Source: Streptomyces sp. ICBB 8177
Lineage (GTDB): Bacteria > Actinomycetota > Actinomycetes > Streptomycetales > Streptomycetaceae
Assembly (NCBI RefSeq): GCF_003144095.1
Contig: NZ_NSKH01000024.1
Coordinates: forward strand, 70,253-134,252
Length of the DNA: 64,000 nucleotides
Direction of reading: 5' to 3'
Translations under genes and position numbers: made by a program
Shown: positions 8,301 through 16,071 of the stretch, piece by piece
How positions within the stretch are numbered: the first letter of the stretch is position 1
Layout: the number at the start of each line of letters is the position of its first letter
The notes under the pieces: generated by a model
Database searches by the model: none
Seen by the model: only the letters and a program-made list of their open reading frames with translations
Told to the model about the DNA's origin: nothing

Positions 8301-9239
8301 ATGGGCGCTGAATGGCTGTCCGGAGTGTTCGACCTCGTCGCGGTGCGCGGCGTGCTCACCGGCGGGATCGCCGCGCGCGGGAACTGGTGGTCCCGCGGAA
8401 CGATCGGCGACCCGGTGAAGTTCTTCGCGATGGTGAACGGCCGCGCCCGGCTCTCCACCGACGGCGTGGACGGGGCGATCGACATCGGGCCCGGCGACGT
8501 GGCGATCCTCAACGGCCGCTCCTGGGTGGCCTTCGAGGCCGGCCGCGCGCCCCGGCGCGAGGTGCGCCCCGAGGAGGACTTCTCCTCCGCACGCTTCACC
8601 GGCTCGGACCGCGCCGCCGACGACATCCTCCTCGGCGGCTGCGTCGACCTCGACGAGGTGGGCCGGACACTGCTGCTGGGCTCGCTCCCACCGCTCGCCC
8701 ACGTCCGCGCGTCCGACGCCTCCGACGGCGACTCGGACCGGCTCTACTCCTGCCTGGTCCGGCTCTTCGACGAGGCGACCGCCGGCCGACCCGGCGCCGC
8801 CTTCGCGGTCCGGCAGTACGGGCAGCTGCTGCTCCTGGAGGTCCTGCGCACGTACGCCGGCCAGGCGGAGCTGCGGCCGGGCCTGCTGCGCCTGCTGTCC
8901 GACGAGCGGCTGCGCCCCGCCCTCGACCTCATGCACGCCGACCCCTCACGCCCCTGGGGCCTCGAGGAGCTGGCGCAGTCGGCGGCCATGTCGCGCACGT
9001 CCTTCGCCGAGCGCTTCCGCGAGGTCGCCGGCCTGCCGCCGCTCACCTATCTGGTCCGCTGGCGAATGGCCCTGGCCCAGCGCGCGCTCCGCGACGGCGA
9101 CGTCCGCATCGGCGCTCTGGCCGCCGATCTGGGCTACGGCTCGGAGAGCGCCTTCAGCACGGCCTTCAAGCGGGTGGTCGGCGAGTCGCCACTGCGCTAC
9201 CGACTACGCGTCCGCGCGGAGTCGGTAGCGATCCCCTGA
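8301..9239 (+). CDS. AraC family transcriptional regulator (cupin plus AraC HTH)
   Basis: A 312-aa regulator. Residues about 1-150 form a cupin-like sensor domain (GDPVKFFAMVNGRARL, then DIGPGDVAILNGRSW). Residues about 205-305 are the double helix-turn-helix: first HTH LEELAQSAAMSRTSFAERFREV, shown in part as LAQSAAMSRTSFAERF, second HTH AADLGYGSESAFSTAFKR, ending in SPLRYR. This architecture is common in Actinobacteria next to oxidoreductases. AGAGGAC precedes the ATG. It probably regulates the divergent aldo/keto reductase; the inducer is unknown. Confidence 0.85.
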   Translation: MGAEWLSGVFDLVAVRGVLTGGIAARGNWWSRGTIGDPVKFFAMVNGRARLSTDGVDGAIDIGPGDVAILNGRSWVAFEAGRAPRREVRPEEDFSSARFTGSDRAADDILLGGCVDLDEVGRTLLLGSLPPLAHVRASDASDGDSDRLYSCLVRLFDEATAGRPGAAFAVRQYGQLLLLEVLRTYAGQAELRPGLLRLLSDERLRPALDLMHADPSRPWGLEELAQSAAMSRTSFAERFREVAGLPPLTYLVRWRMALAQRALRDGDVRIGALAADLGYGSESAFSTAFKRVVGESPLRYRLRVRAESVAIP

Positions 9240-9374
9240 CGCGGCCCACGGCCCCCGGTGACCGTGGCGGAGGCGAGGCGGGCCCGCCTCGTCGAGCCCG
9301 TGCGGGTGTTCGCCCGGGCGCGTCGCGGGGGACCCGGGTCGGCGCGCCTCGGGCGTGGTTCGCATAATGCAACG

Positions 9375-9902
9375 ATGAACGCGAATGGCGTACGCACCCG
9401 AACCACTGTCGTCGCCGTGGTGGTCGCCGCCCTGGTGCCTCTCGCGGCGGGCTGCTCGCGCAGCGAGCCCGACACCGCCGGGTCGACCGTCCCCACCGGC
9501 CAGGTGACCGAGGGAGCCTCCACCCCCGGCCGGATGACCGTCAAGGAGAACGGCGCCGATCTGTCGATCACCGACGCGGTGGCCCATCTCGACGGCAAGG
9601 GTGACGGCCGGCTGACCCTGAAGGTGCACAACCTCGACGGAGTACCGGAGCACCTGGCCATGGTCGGCGTCCCCGACGGCGGGCGCGGCACCCTCGTCGG
9701 AGGGAAGCACGGCAACGGATCGATCTCCACCGCCGGGATCCTGGTGGAGGACGGCACCACCGTCGACTTCGGCGCTCCGGGCGGCCCGCAGATCCTGCTG
9801 AACGGCGTCCAGGGCGTCACCTCGGCGCACACCCTGCCACTGGCCGTGCAGTTCGGAGTGGCGGGCATGATCCACCTCCAGGCGCGCGTCAGCGCTTCCT
9901 GA
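9375..9902 (+). CDS. Lipoprotein with PCu(A)C-like (DUF461) fold
   Basis: A 175-aa lipoprotein. The signal sequence ends in a lipobox-like LAAGC (Cys27), so it should be anchored to the outer face of the membrane. The mature domain follows the PCu(A)C layout: LKVHNLDGVPEHLAMV, later ILVEDGTTVDFG and GGPQILLNGV, ending in a strand-rich tail. The copper-binding H-x-M...M...H-x-M set of true periplasmic copper chaperones is not evident, so copper delivery is doubtful. A -10-like CATAAT sits 6 nt before the ATG with no ribosome site, consistent with leaderless translation. Convergent with the next gene (5-bp gap). Confidence 0.65.
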   Translation: MNANGVRTRTTVVAVVVAALVPLAAGCSRSEPDTAGSTVPTGQVTEGASTPGRMTVKENGADLSITDAVAHLDGKGDGRLTLKVHNLDGVPEHLAMVGVPDGGRGTLVGGKHGNGSISTAGILVEDGTTVDFGAPGGPQILLNGVQGVTSAHTLPLAVQFGVAGMIHLQARVSAS

Positions 9903-9907
9903 CGCGT

Positions 9908-10957
9908 TCAGACGGCCGCCGCGCCGGGCGGCCTGCCGGACTCGGGCACGCGCTCGGCGACCGGCGGCGGCCCCGGCGGCGTGCCGTCGCCGAACGGCCT
10001 GCCGCCCAGCGCCTCCCGGCCGTGCGGCGTCAGCCAGCCGGTCAGGTCGGGCCCGACCGGCACGATCCGGCGCGGGTTGATGCCGGTGTGCACCATGTAG
10101 TAGTGCCGCTTGATGTGGTCGAAGTCGACCGTGTCGCCGAAGCCCGGCGTCTGGTAGAGATCGCGGACGTAGCCCCACAGCACGGGGTCCTCGGCCAGCT
10201 TGGAGCGGTTGCACTTGAAGTGGCCGTGGTATACGGCGTCGAAGCGCACCAGCGTGGTGAACAGCCTGATGTCCGCCTCGGTGATGCTGCCGCCGACCAG
10301 GTAGCGGCGGTCCGCCAGCCGGTCGGAGAGCCAGTCGAGACGGCGGAAGACGTCGCGGTAGGCGCCCTCGTACTCCTCCTGGCTCACGGCGAAACCCGCG
10401 CGGTAGACGCCGTTGTTGACGTCCCGGTAGACGCCCTCCATGACCTCGTCGATCTCGTCGCGCAGCGCCTGCGGGTACAGGTCGGGGGCGCCCGGCCGGT
10501 GCAGGGCGGTCCACTCGGTCGCGAAGTCCAGGGTGATGCGCTGGTAGTCGTTGGTCACCAGCTCGCCGCTGGGCACGTCCACGATCGCCGGGACGCTCAC
10601 ACCCCCCGGGTAGTCCTTCTCGCGGGCGTCGTACGCCTCGCTGAGGAAACGGATGCCCAGCACGGGGTCGCGCCCGTCGGGGTCGAGGGTGAAGCGCCAG
10701 CTGCGGTCGTCCTGCAACGGGTCGACGACGGCGAGTGAGATCGCCTCCTCCAGACCGAGCAGCCGCCGGGAGACCAGGGCCCGGCTGGCCCAGGGGCAGG
10801 CCCGGCTCACCACCAGGCGGTAACGGCCCGCCTCGACCGGCCAGCCGTCCCGGCCGTCCGCGGTGATCCGGTCGGCGAAGTGGCTCTTCGACCGCTTGAA
10901 GCTCTTCCTGCCGTACTCGGTGTTGCCGTCCTCGCCCGGGGTGTCCGACGCGCTCAT
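9908..10957 (-). CDS. Glutathionyl-hydroquinone-reductase-type GST (Xi class, YqjG/ECM4 family)
   Basis: A 349-aa thioredoxin-fold plus helical GST protein. The catalytic CPWA motif is at Cys54 (SRACPWASR), and the conserved FLSEAY, VPAIVD and TNDY features of the thioredoxin half follow. The helical half has GSITEADIRLFTTLVRFD and the YYMVHTGINP region. The family reduces thiol-conjugated hydroquinones. Actinomycetes make mycothiol rather than glutathione, so the physiological thiol is probably mycothiol (inference). The C-terminal 30 residues are Pro-rich and specific to this protein. Start at ATG 10957. Confidence 0.85.
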   Translation of the reverse strand: MSASDTPGEDGNTEYGRKSFKRSKSHFADRITADGRDGWPVEAGRYRLVVSRACPWASRALVSRRLLGLEEAISLAVVDPLQDDRSWRFTLDPDGRDPVLGIRFLSEAYDAREKDYPGGVSVPAIVDVPSGELVTNDYQRITLDFATEWTALHRPGAPDLYPQALRDEIDEVMEGVYRDVNNGVYRAGFAVSQEEYEGAYRDVFRRLDWLSDRLADRRYLVGGSITEADIRLFTTLVRFDAVYHGHFKCNRSKLAEDPVLWGYVRDLYQTPGFGDTVDFDHIKRHYYMVHTGINPRRIVPVGPDLTGWLTPHGREALGGRPFGDGTPPGPPPVAERVPESGRPPGAAAV

Positions 10958-11086
10958 GGTTCGCTCCTCACCTCACACGGTCCGCTGCCCAGTCTGGTCC
11001 CGGGGATGCGCGCGAGCCGCCGGGCGGGGGCCGACCGCGTGGCGGGGCCGATCGGTGTTCCGGTGCGGTCCGGTCCGTGAACGCGG

Positions 11087-11123
11087 TCCGGCCGCGTCCA
11101 CCACGGGGGTGGACGCGGCCGGA
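11087..11123 (-). terminator. Strong hairpin terminator of the cold-shock gene
   Basis: A perfect 16-bp stem (11087-11102 with 11108-11123) and 5-nt loop lies 13 nt beyond the stop codon of the reverse-strand cold-shock gene. It is among the strongest hairpins in the window. Confidence 0.8.
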
Positions 11124-11136
11124 GGCCGAACGCCGG

Positions 11137-11343
11137 TCAGCTGCTGCGGATGATGTTCTCCGCCTGCGGGCCCTTCTGCCCCTGCGTCACGTCGAAGGTG
11201 ACGCGCTCACCTTCGACCAGCTCGCGGAAGCCGGTCGCGCTGATGTTGGAGTAGTGCGCGAAGACGTCCGGGCCGCCGTCGTCGAGAGAGATGAAGCCGA
11301 AGCCCTTTTCGGCGTTGAACCACTTCACCGTGCCACTGGCCAT
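11137..11343 (-). CDS. Cold-shock protein, CspA family
   Basis: A 68-aa single cold-shock domain, full family length. RNP1 is KGFGFI (residues 13-18) and RNP2 is VFAHY (27-31), with the usual TVKWFN start. It binds single-stranded RNA/DNA and acts as an RNA chaperone in the cytoplasm; most streptomycetes have several paralogues. The next gene is divergent 243 bp away, leaving room for the long 5' leader that is common for cold-shock mRNAs. A 16-bp terminator hairpin follows the stop. The paralogue cannot be assigned by sequence alone. Confidence 0.95.
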   Translation of the reverse strand: MASGTVKWFNAEKGFGFISLDDGGPDVFAHYSNISATGFRELVEGERVTFDVTQGQKGPQAENIIRSS

Positions 11344-11508
11344 GCTGTTCGTGTCCTTCGTCCAAGCAGGGGGCCGACCCGGTCCCGGGCCCGGCCCCAG
11401 GCGCCTTCTTAGACGCCCGGATGCCTTACTACCCCGTCGGCCGCCGCATCTATCCGGATTCCACGCTTCAGCGTCGACGGATACGCGACGTCATGGCGTG
11501 GCCCTGGC

Positions 11509-11548
11509 GCCCCCTGTCTGTACCTACTAGTATGCACAGACAGGGGGC
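11509..11548. promoter_or_regulatory. 40-bp near-perfect palindrome, candidate repressor operator
   Basis: Outer arms of 13 bp (11509-11521 and 11536-11548) are perfect inverted repeats. The centre is itself the palindrome TACTAGTA (11525-11532) with the same axis. Only two of twenty base pairs break the symmetry. A -10-like TAGTAT (11528-11533) lies inside, 39-58 bp before the NTF2-fold gene. This fits an operator for a dimeric or tetrameric repressor (TetR-like) over a promoter. It is not a terminator, because both flanking genes point away. Confidence 0.6.
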
Positions 11549-11586
11549 CCCTCCCCTCCTGCCGACACGACCGACGGAGGTCACCC

Positions 11587-12075
11587 ATGATCGAGAAGAC
11601 GGCCCTCTCCCTCGGGCCGGCGTCACGCGACAGGCTCGGCGAGGCCGAAGACCCGGGCCCGCGGGGAGCCGACGCCGCACTGGAGTCGTTCTACTACGCC
11701 CTCAACCACCGCGATCTGACGGCGTTGCGGGCGGGCTGGGCCGACGATCCGCTCGCCCAGCTCGACAACCCGGTGGGCGGGATCTTGTGCGGCGGTGACG
11801 CCATAGCCGGCCTCTACGCGAAGGTCTTCGCGGGCACGCTGAACGTACAGGTGACCTTCGGCGACGTGGTCGCCTACCGGGGAGAGGGGCACGCCGTCTT
11901 CGCCGGGCGCGAGTCGGGCGGGTACACCCGTCCGGACGGCACGCCCGCCGCGCTGGAGATCCGCACCAGCCGCTACTTCCGCTACGACAGCGGCGGTTGG
12001 CGGCAGTACCACCACCACGGCAGCATCGACGACCCGGACGCGTTGCGCGCGTACCAGCGAGCGGTGCGCGGCTGA
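11587..12075 (+). CDS. NTF2-fold (SnoaL-like/YybH) protein
   Basis: A 162-aa small alpha+beta-barrel protein. After a 30-residue variable N-terminus the domain starts at ALESFYYALNHRDLTAL, the conserved first helix of SnoaL-like/DUF4440 proteins. It continues with WADDPLAQLDNPVGGI and ends in a strand with RYFRYDSGGWRQYHHHGS. Family members are enzymes or ligand-binding proteins with diverse roles. GGAGG-type ribosome site 8-9 nt before ATG. The 40-bp palindrome upstream implies tight regulation, perhaps by a repressor encoded elsewhere. Function not assignable. Confidence 0.75.
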   Translation: MIEKTALSLGPASRDRLGEAEDPGPRGADAALESFYYALNHRDLTALRAGWADDPLAQLDNPVGGILCGGDAIAGLYAKVFAGTLNVQVTFGDVVAYRGEGHAVFAGRESGGYTRPDGTPAALEIRTSRYFRYDSGGWRQYHHHGSIDDPDALRAYQRAVRG

Positions 12076-12106
12076 CCCGGAGTCAGGTTGCGGCGGGAGC
12101 CGGGGT

Positions 12107-12967
12107 TCAGCCGCCCAGCGCCCCCGGGGAGCAGCCCGTCGGCGTACTCGGGGCTGAGGGACGCGCCAGGGGCTTGCCGACGCCCTGGAAGTCCCTGCCG
12201 AGGGTCAGGGTCATCGGATCGCGCAGGCCTGTGCCCTTGCCGGTGGCGTGGAAGGCGGAGGCCGGCAGGCGCATGGCGGCGGCGAGGGTGCGGGCCTGGT
12301 CGGCGTGGTCGGGGGCGTAGACCACGGAGGTGGTCGCGGTCTGCCTGGTCAGGCCGCCGTTGCTGGTGCGCAGGAAGCCCGCGGTGTTCTGCATCCACGT
12401 CAGCACGGTCTCCGCGGAGCCGAACTGGCCGCTGCCGTCCAGCACCGTGACGCGGACGTTGATCGGCTGCGCCTTCGGGCCCGCCGGAATGCCGCTCGGA
12501 GCACTGGCGGCCGGGGAGGCGGCGGGCGCCGCGGAGCAGCTCGGCGGGGCGGCGCCGGAAGGCTTGGCGTCGGTCCGGCCTCCGCCTCCCAGGGTGAGGT
12601 AGCCGACGGTCCCGGCCAGGGCCAGCGCCAACACCACCGGTACGCCGACCGCCCAGCCGCGGTTGTTCCGCCCACGCGGGGCCCGTCGCGAACGCCCGCC
12701 CTGTGCCGCCGCCCTGCGGTGCGACCGGCCCTGGGGGTCGACGGCGCCCTCGGAGGCGGTGGACGCGGGGTGGGCGGGGGCCGCGTGTCCGGGCGCCGGG
12801 GCGCCGAACGCGTCGGACGGGCTGGAGGTGTGCGGGGAGTCGGACGGATCCAGGGGTGCCGCCGCCCGCTCGCCCGGCAGCCGCAGGCGGTACTCGCCGG
12901 TGGCCGGGTCGAGGACCCACTGGTCGGCGGGATCGGTTCCGTCGCCGCTGGTGTGTGGTGGTTGCAC
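12107..12967 (-). CDS. Membrane-anchored LytR C-terminal domain protein
   Basis: A 286-aa protein. Residues about 1-110 are cytoplasmic, Pro/Ala-rich and basic, beginning with a WVLDPATGEYRLRL motif. One membrane span follows (VGVPVVLALALAGTVGYL). Then comes a Pro/Ala linker and an extracellular LytR_C domain: NVRVTVLDGSGQFGSAETVL to FHATGKGTGL. The start was set at GTG 12967, with AAGGGGA about 10 nt upstream. LytR_C proteins accompany LCP enzymes that attach glycopolymers to peptidoglycan. This one lacks the LCP catalytic domain, so it is probably a cell-wall binding partner. Next to a two-component system and a CAP-domain protein. Confidence 0.75.
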   Translation of the reverse strand: MQPPHTSGDGTDPADQWVLDPATGEYRLRLPGERAAAPLDPSDSPHTSSPSDAFGAPAPGHAAPAHPASTASEGAVDPQGRSHRRAAAQGGRSRRAPRGRNNRGWAVGVPVVLALALAGTVGYLTLGGGGRTDAKPSGAAPPSCSAAPAASPAASAPSGIPAGPKAQPINVRVTVLDGSGQFGSAETVLTWMQNTAGFLRTSNGGLTRQTATTSVVYAPDHADQARTLAAAMRLPASAFHATGKGTGLRDPMTLTLGRDFQGVGKPLARPSAPSTPTGCSPGALGG

Positions 12968-13058
12968 GAGTCGTCGTCCCCTTCGCGTCCTGCACGGCTC
13001 ACCGCCGGGCCGGTGCACGGCTCGCGCCGGCCGGCCCTCCCCCGCCGCGCCCATGATC

Positions 13059-14471
13059 TCAGTCGTCCCTGCGGCGGCCGCGCCGCCGCCTGCGCAGGGC
13101 GCGCGGCACCCTCCCGGAGGCGGGCGCGGCGGCGAGGCCGAAGGTCACGACGACCCGGGCCCCGCCAAGCCTGGCACTGCTGCCTATGTGCACCGAACCG
13201 CGCGTCGCCGCGGCGGCGCGCCGGGCGATGTCCAGGCCGAGTCCGGTGGACGCCGCGCTCGCGCCGCGCGCCATCGCGCCGTCCGGATCGGGGATGCCGG
13301 GCCCGGCGTCCTCCACGGTCAGGGTGACGGACTGCGCGGCGCGCTCCAGCCGTACGGCGAAGGCGGTGCCGGGACCGGTGTAGCGGAAGACGTTGCCGAC
13401 CAGCGCGTCGATGACGGCGGCGAGATCGTCCTCCGGCAGTTCGACCGGGGCGTCCTCCGGGGTGACGGTCACCTCGCAGGCGCGGTCCTGCTGCTGGGCG
13501 AGCACGGACCAGAAGCCCGCCCTGCGGCCGACCACCTCACCGGCGGCGCAGCAGTCGGCGGGCAGCGGGGCGCGGGCACCGAGCAGCGGCCTGCGCCTGG
13601 CGGCGGGAGCACGCAGGTTGAGGCCCATCGGTCCGACCGCGAGCGGGGTGCGGGCGGTCGTGATGATGGAGTGCAGTTCGGACTCCAACTGGTCGATCGC
13701 CGCGGTGATCCGGGCGGAGTCCGCCGTCGGGCCCATCCGTTCGACGGCGAGGTGCAGCACGGTCAGCGGGGTGCGCAGCCGGTGGGAGAGGTCGGCGACC
13801 AGTTCGCGTTCGGTGGCGAGCAGTTCGAGCATCCGGTCGGCCATGGCGTTGAACGCCAACCCCGCTTCGTGGAGTTCGGGCGGCCCGAGCGGTTCGACGC
13901 GGGTGTCGAGGTCGCCGCGGCCCAGTGCGAGGGCGGCGCGCGACAGCCCGCGCGAGGACCGCACGACGCGTGCCGCGAGCCGGTCGGCGACCAGCACCGA
14001 GCCGACCACCAGACCCAGGGCGAGCACCGCCATCACGCACCACGAGGCGGCGACGCCCCGGGTCAGGTCGGAGTGCGGCACGAACTCCTCGACCACCGCG
14101 ACCCGGCCCTGCCCGAGCACGACGGGTTGCAGGTAGTCCCAACCGGCGGGGATGGTCTGCGCGATGGACTCGCTGTCGTGCTCGGCGCGGGCCAGCAGCG
14201 CGGGGGGCGCGTGGCTGGTACCGATGAGCCGGCTGCCGGGCAGGTGGATGCTGAGGTGGTCGGAGGGGTCGACCCCGAAGGCGGCTTCGCGCAGTTGAGG
14301 GGGATCGGTGGTGAGGGCAAGCACGGGGGCGACGGCGGCGGCGCGCTGCTCGGCGGCGGTGATGCTCTGGTTGCGCGCCTCGGAACGCACCAGCAGCGCC
14401 AGCGGTATCAGGAAGGAGAGCGCCACCATCGTGGTGACGGCGAGCGCGACCCCGGCGAGGGTGCGTCTCAA
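13059..14471 (-). CDS. Sensor histidine kinase of a two-component system
   Basis: A 470-aa membrane kinase. TM1 is about residues 6-28, an extracellular sensor loop about 29-142, and TM2 about 143-163. HAMP follows, then HisKA with phospho-accepting His230 (ADLSHRLRTPLT), and HATPase_c with N box (DALVGNVFRY), G1 (DAGPGIPD) and G2 (STGLGLDIARR). A 25-residue Arg-rich tail ends it. The likely start is TTG at 14471, which overlaps the stop of the response regulator (TTGA), so the pair is translationally coupled. Signal unknown; neighbours suggest envelope sensing. Confidence 0.85.
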   Translation of the reverse strand: MRRTLAGVALAVTTMVALSFLIPLALLVRSEARNQSITAAEQRAAAVAPVLALTTDPPQLREAAFGVDPSDHLSIHLPGSRLIGTSHAPPALLARAEHDSESIAQTIPAGWDYLQPVVLGQGRVAVVEEFVPHSDLTRGVAASWCVMAVLALGLVVGSVLVADRLAARVVRSSRGLSRAALALGRGDLDTRVEPLGPPELHEAGLAFNAMADRMLELLATERELVADLSHRLRTPLTVLHLAVERMGPTADSARITAAIDQLESELHSIITTARTPLAVGPMGLNLRAPAARRRPLLGARAPLPADCCAAGEVVGRRAGFWSVLAQQQDRACEVTVTPEDAPVELPEDDLAAVIDALVGNVFRYTGPGTAFAVRLERAAQSVTLTVEDAGPGIPDPDGAMARGASAASTGLGLDIARRAAAATRGSVHIGSSARLGGARVVVTFGLAAAPASGRVPRALRRRRRGRRRDD

Positions 14472-15199
14472 CGCGGCTCCACCAGCTTGATGCCCACGCC
14501 GCGCACGGTCAGCAGGTAGCGGGGGCGGGAGGCGGTCTCCCCGAGTTTGCGGCGCAGAGCGGACAGGTGCACGTTGACGGTCTGGTCGTCGACGTAGGGC
14601 TCGCGCCACACCTCGGTCAGCAGGCGCTGTTTCGACACGACCTGCCCGGCGTGCGCCGCGAGGTACGCGAGCAGGTCGAACTCCCGCCTGGTCAGCTGGA
14701 GTTCGCGGTCGGACAGCACGGCGGTGCGGGCCAGCGGGTCCACCAGCAGGTCGCCGACGCGTACCGGCCCGCGGCCCGCGGCGGGCGCTTCGTGCAGCGG
14801 ACCGCCCGCCTCCGGCACCCCCCCGTATCCCATGGCCTGGTCCACCCGGCGCAGCACCGCGGCGAGCCGGGCCGCCAACTGGCCGCCGGAGAACGGCTTT
14901 ACGAGGTAGTCGTCGGCGCCCGCGTTCAGCAGCCGGATGATCTCGGCGTCCTCGTCGCGCGCGGTCACCACCAGCACCGGGACCTGCGAGATGCCACGGA
15001 TCATCCGCAACGCGTCGCTGCCGTCCAGGTCCGGCAGTCCGAGGTCGAGGATGACGGCGTCCAGCCTGCCCTGGGTCACCTCGCGCAGCCCGCCGAAGGC
15101 GTCGGCCGCACTGCGCACGACGTGCCCGCAGCCGGTCAGCACCTCGATGAGCGAGGTGCGGATCCCCGGGTCGTCTTCCACGACAAGGACGCTGGCCAT
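14468..15199 (-). CDS. OmpR-family response regulator
   Basis: A 243-aa regulator, cognate of the kinase that follows it. Receiver domain residues 1-120: acidic pair ED (8-9), phospho-acceptor Asp52 (LDLGLPDLDG), Thr79 (VVTA) and Lys101 (VKPF). The winged-helix DNA-binding domain (about 150-240) shows LTRREFDLLAYLA, RLLTEVW and DDQTVNVHLSALRRKLG. There is no ribosome site before the ATG; a -10-like TACCTT lies 7 nt upstream, suggesting a leaderless mRNA. The divergent anchored protein and the CAP-domain gene are plausible targets. Confidence 0.9.
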   Translation of the reverse strand: MASVLVVEDDPGIRTSLIEVLTGCGHVVRSAADAFGGLREVTQGRLDAVILDLGLPDLDGSDALRMIRGISQVPVLVVTARDEDAEIIRLLNAGADDYLVKPFSGGQLAARLAAVLRRVDQAMGYGGVPEAGGPLHEAPAAGRGPVRVGDLLVDPLARTAVLSDRELQLTRREFDLLAYLAAHAGQVVSKQRLLTEVWREPYVDDQTVNVHLSALRRKLGETASRPRYLLTVRGVGIKLVEPR

Positions 15200-15340
15200 G
15201 GCGCACAAGGTAGCGGATCGGCCCCGGTGCCACCGCCCCGGCCGACAGCCGCCCGAAATGGGATTCCACGGGGGATTCGGCGGGGCCCGTGCGGGGGGAC
15301 TCGTCGGCGCGCGGCGCGCGGCATCGGCCATCATGGGCGC

Positions 15341-15892
15341 GTGCCCCGGTCGTTGAGCTACCTCCTGGTCTGGCTGTCCTGTACGGCCCTCACGGTCACC
15401 GCGGTCTTCCTCGCGGTGCGCTTCGTGGTGGGGTCCACCTCGCCCCTGCCGCCGACCGCGCCCGCGGTGCCCAGCGCGCTCGCGGGCGCCTCTGCGTCGC
15501 CGGAGATCGGCACCGCGGTGGCGCTGCCCAGCAGGTCGGCACCGGTGTCGCCGTCGGCGCACCCGGCGCCGTCCAGCCCCCCGCCGTCCCGTCGCCCGCC
15601 CTCGCCGCACCCGTCGTCGGCGCCGTCCTCGCAGGGGTACCAGGGCGCCGACTGCGACGGCGGGGTGGGCGTGCACACCGTGCAGTCGGTGGGCGGCCAG
15701 GTCACCGTACGCATGGGGTCGAACGCGGTCTGCCTCATCTCGGCCGTGCCCGCGCAGGGGTTCACCACGAGCACGGCCCAGTCGGGGCCGGACTCCCTGG
15801 AGGTCACCTTCTCCAGTACCGACCACCGTTCCGAGATCACCGCCTCGATCGACCCGCAAGCGCGCCTGGCCACGCGCGAGACGTCATGGTGA
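15341..15892 (+). CDS. Membrane-anchored/secreted protein with Pro/Ser-rich linker
   Basis: A 183-aa protein of unknown function. Residues about 5-30 form one hydrophobic segment (signal anchor). Residues about 35-97 are a low-complexity Pro/Ser/Ala linker. The last 85 residues are a compact domain with two cysteines (ADCDG and AVCLIS), probably a disulfide-bonded beta structure outside the cell. The start is GTG 15341; the -10-like CATCAT exactly 6 nt before it fits leaderless translation. It is divergent from the two-component system, and shares its layout (anchor, linker, small domain) with the CAP protein downstream. Confidence 0.65.
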   Translation: MPRSLSYLLVWLSCTALTVTAVFLAVRFVVGSTSPLPPTAPAVPSALAGASASPEIGTAVALPSRSAPVSPSAHPAPSSPPPSRRPPSPHPSSAPSSQGYQGADCDGGVGVHTVQSVGGQVTVRMGSNAVCLISAVPAQGFTTSTAQSGPDSLEVTFSSTDHRSEITASIDPQARLATRETSW

Positions 15893-16032
15893 ACCCCCCG
15901 CCCTACCTGACGGCCCGTCACATCCGTCCGAGTTACGGGCAGTAACGAAGCAGGGCATGCGGCCTTCCTTAGCGGAACCTAAAGTTGTCCGATCCATCCC
16001 ATTCGTTCTCGCCGGAGGGCCTAGGTTCGGTC

Positions 16033-16061
16033 ACCTCAGACACCCCCGAACTCGCTGAGGT
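16033..16061 (+). promoter_or_regulatory. RNA hairpin that would sequester the ribosome site of the CAP gene
   Basis: ACCTCAG (16033-16039) and CTGAGGT (16055-16061) form a 7-bp perfect stem with a 15-nt loop. The right arm contains the GAGG Shine-Dalgarno, 11 nt before the ATG at 16072. The fold could modulate translation; whether it forms in vivo is inference. Confidence 0.4.
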
Positions 16062-16071
16062 AACCCCCGCC

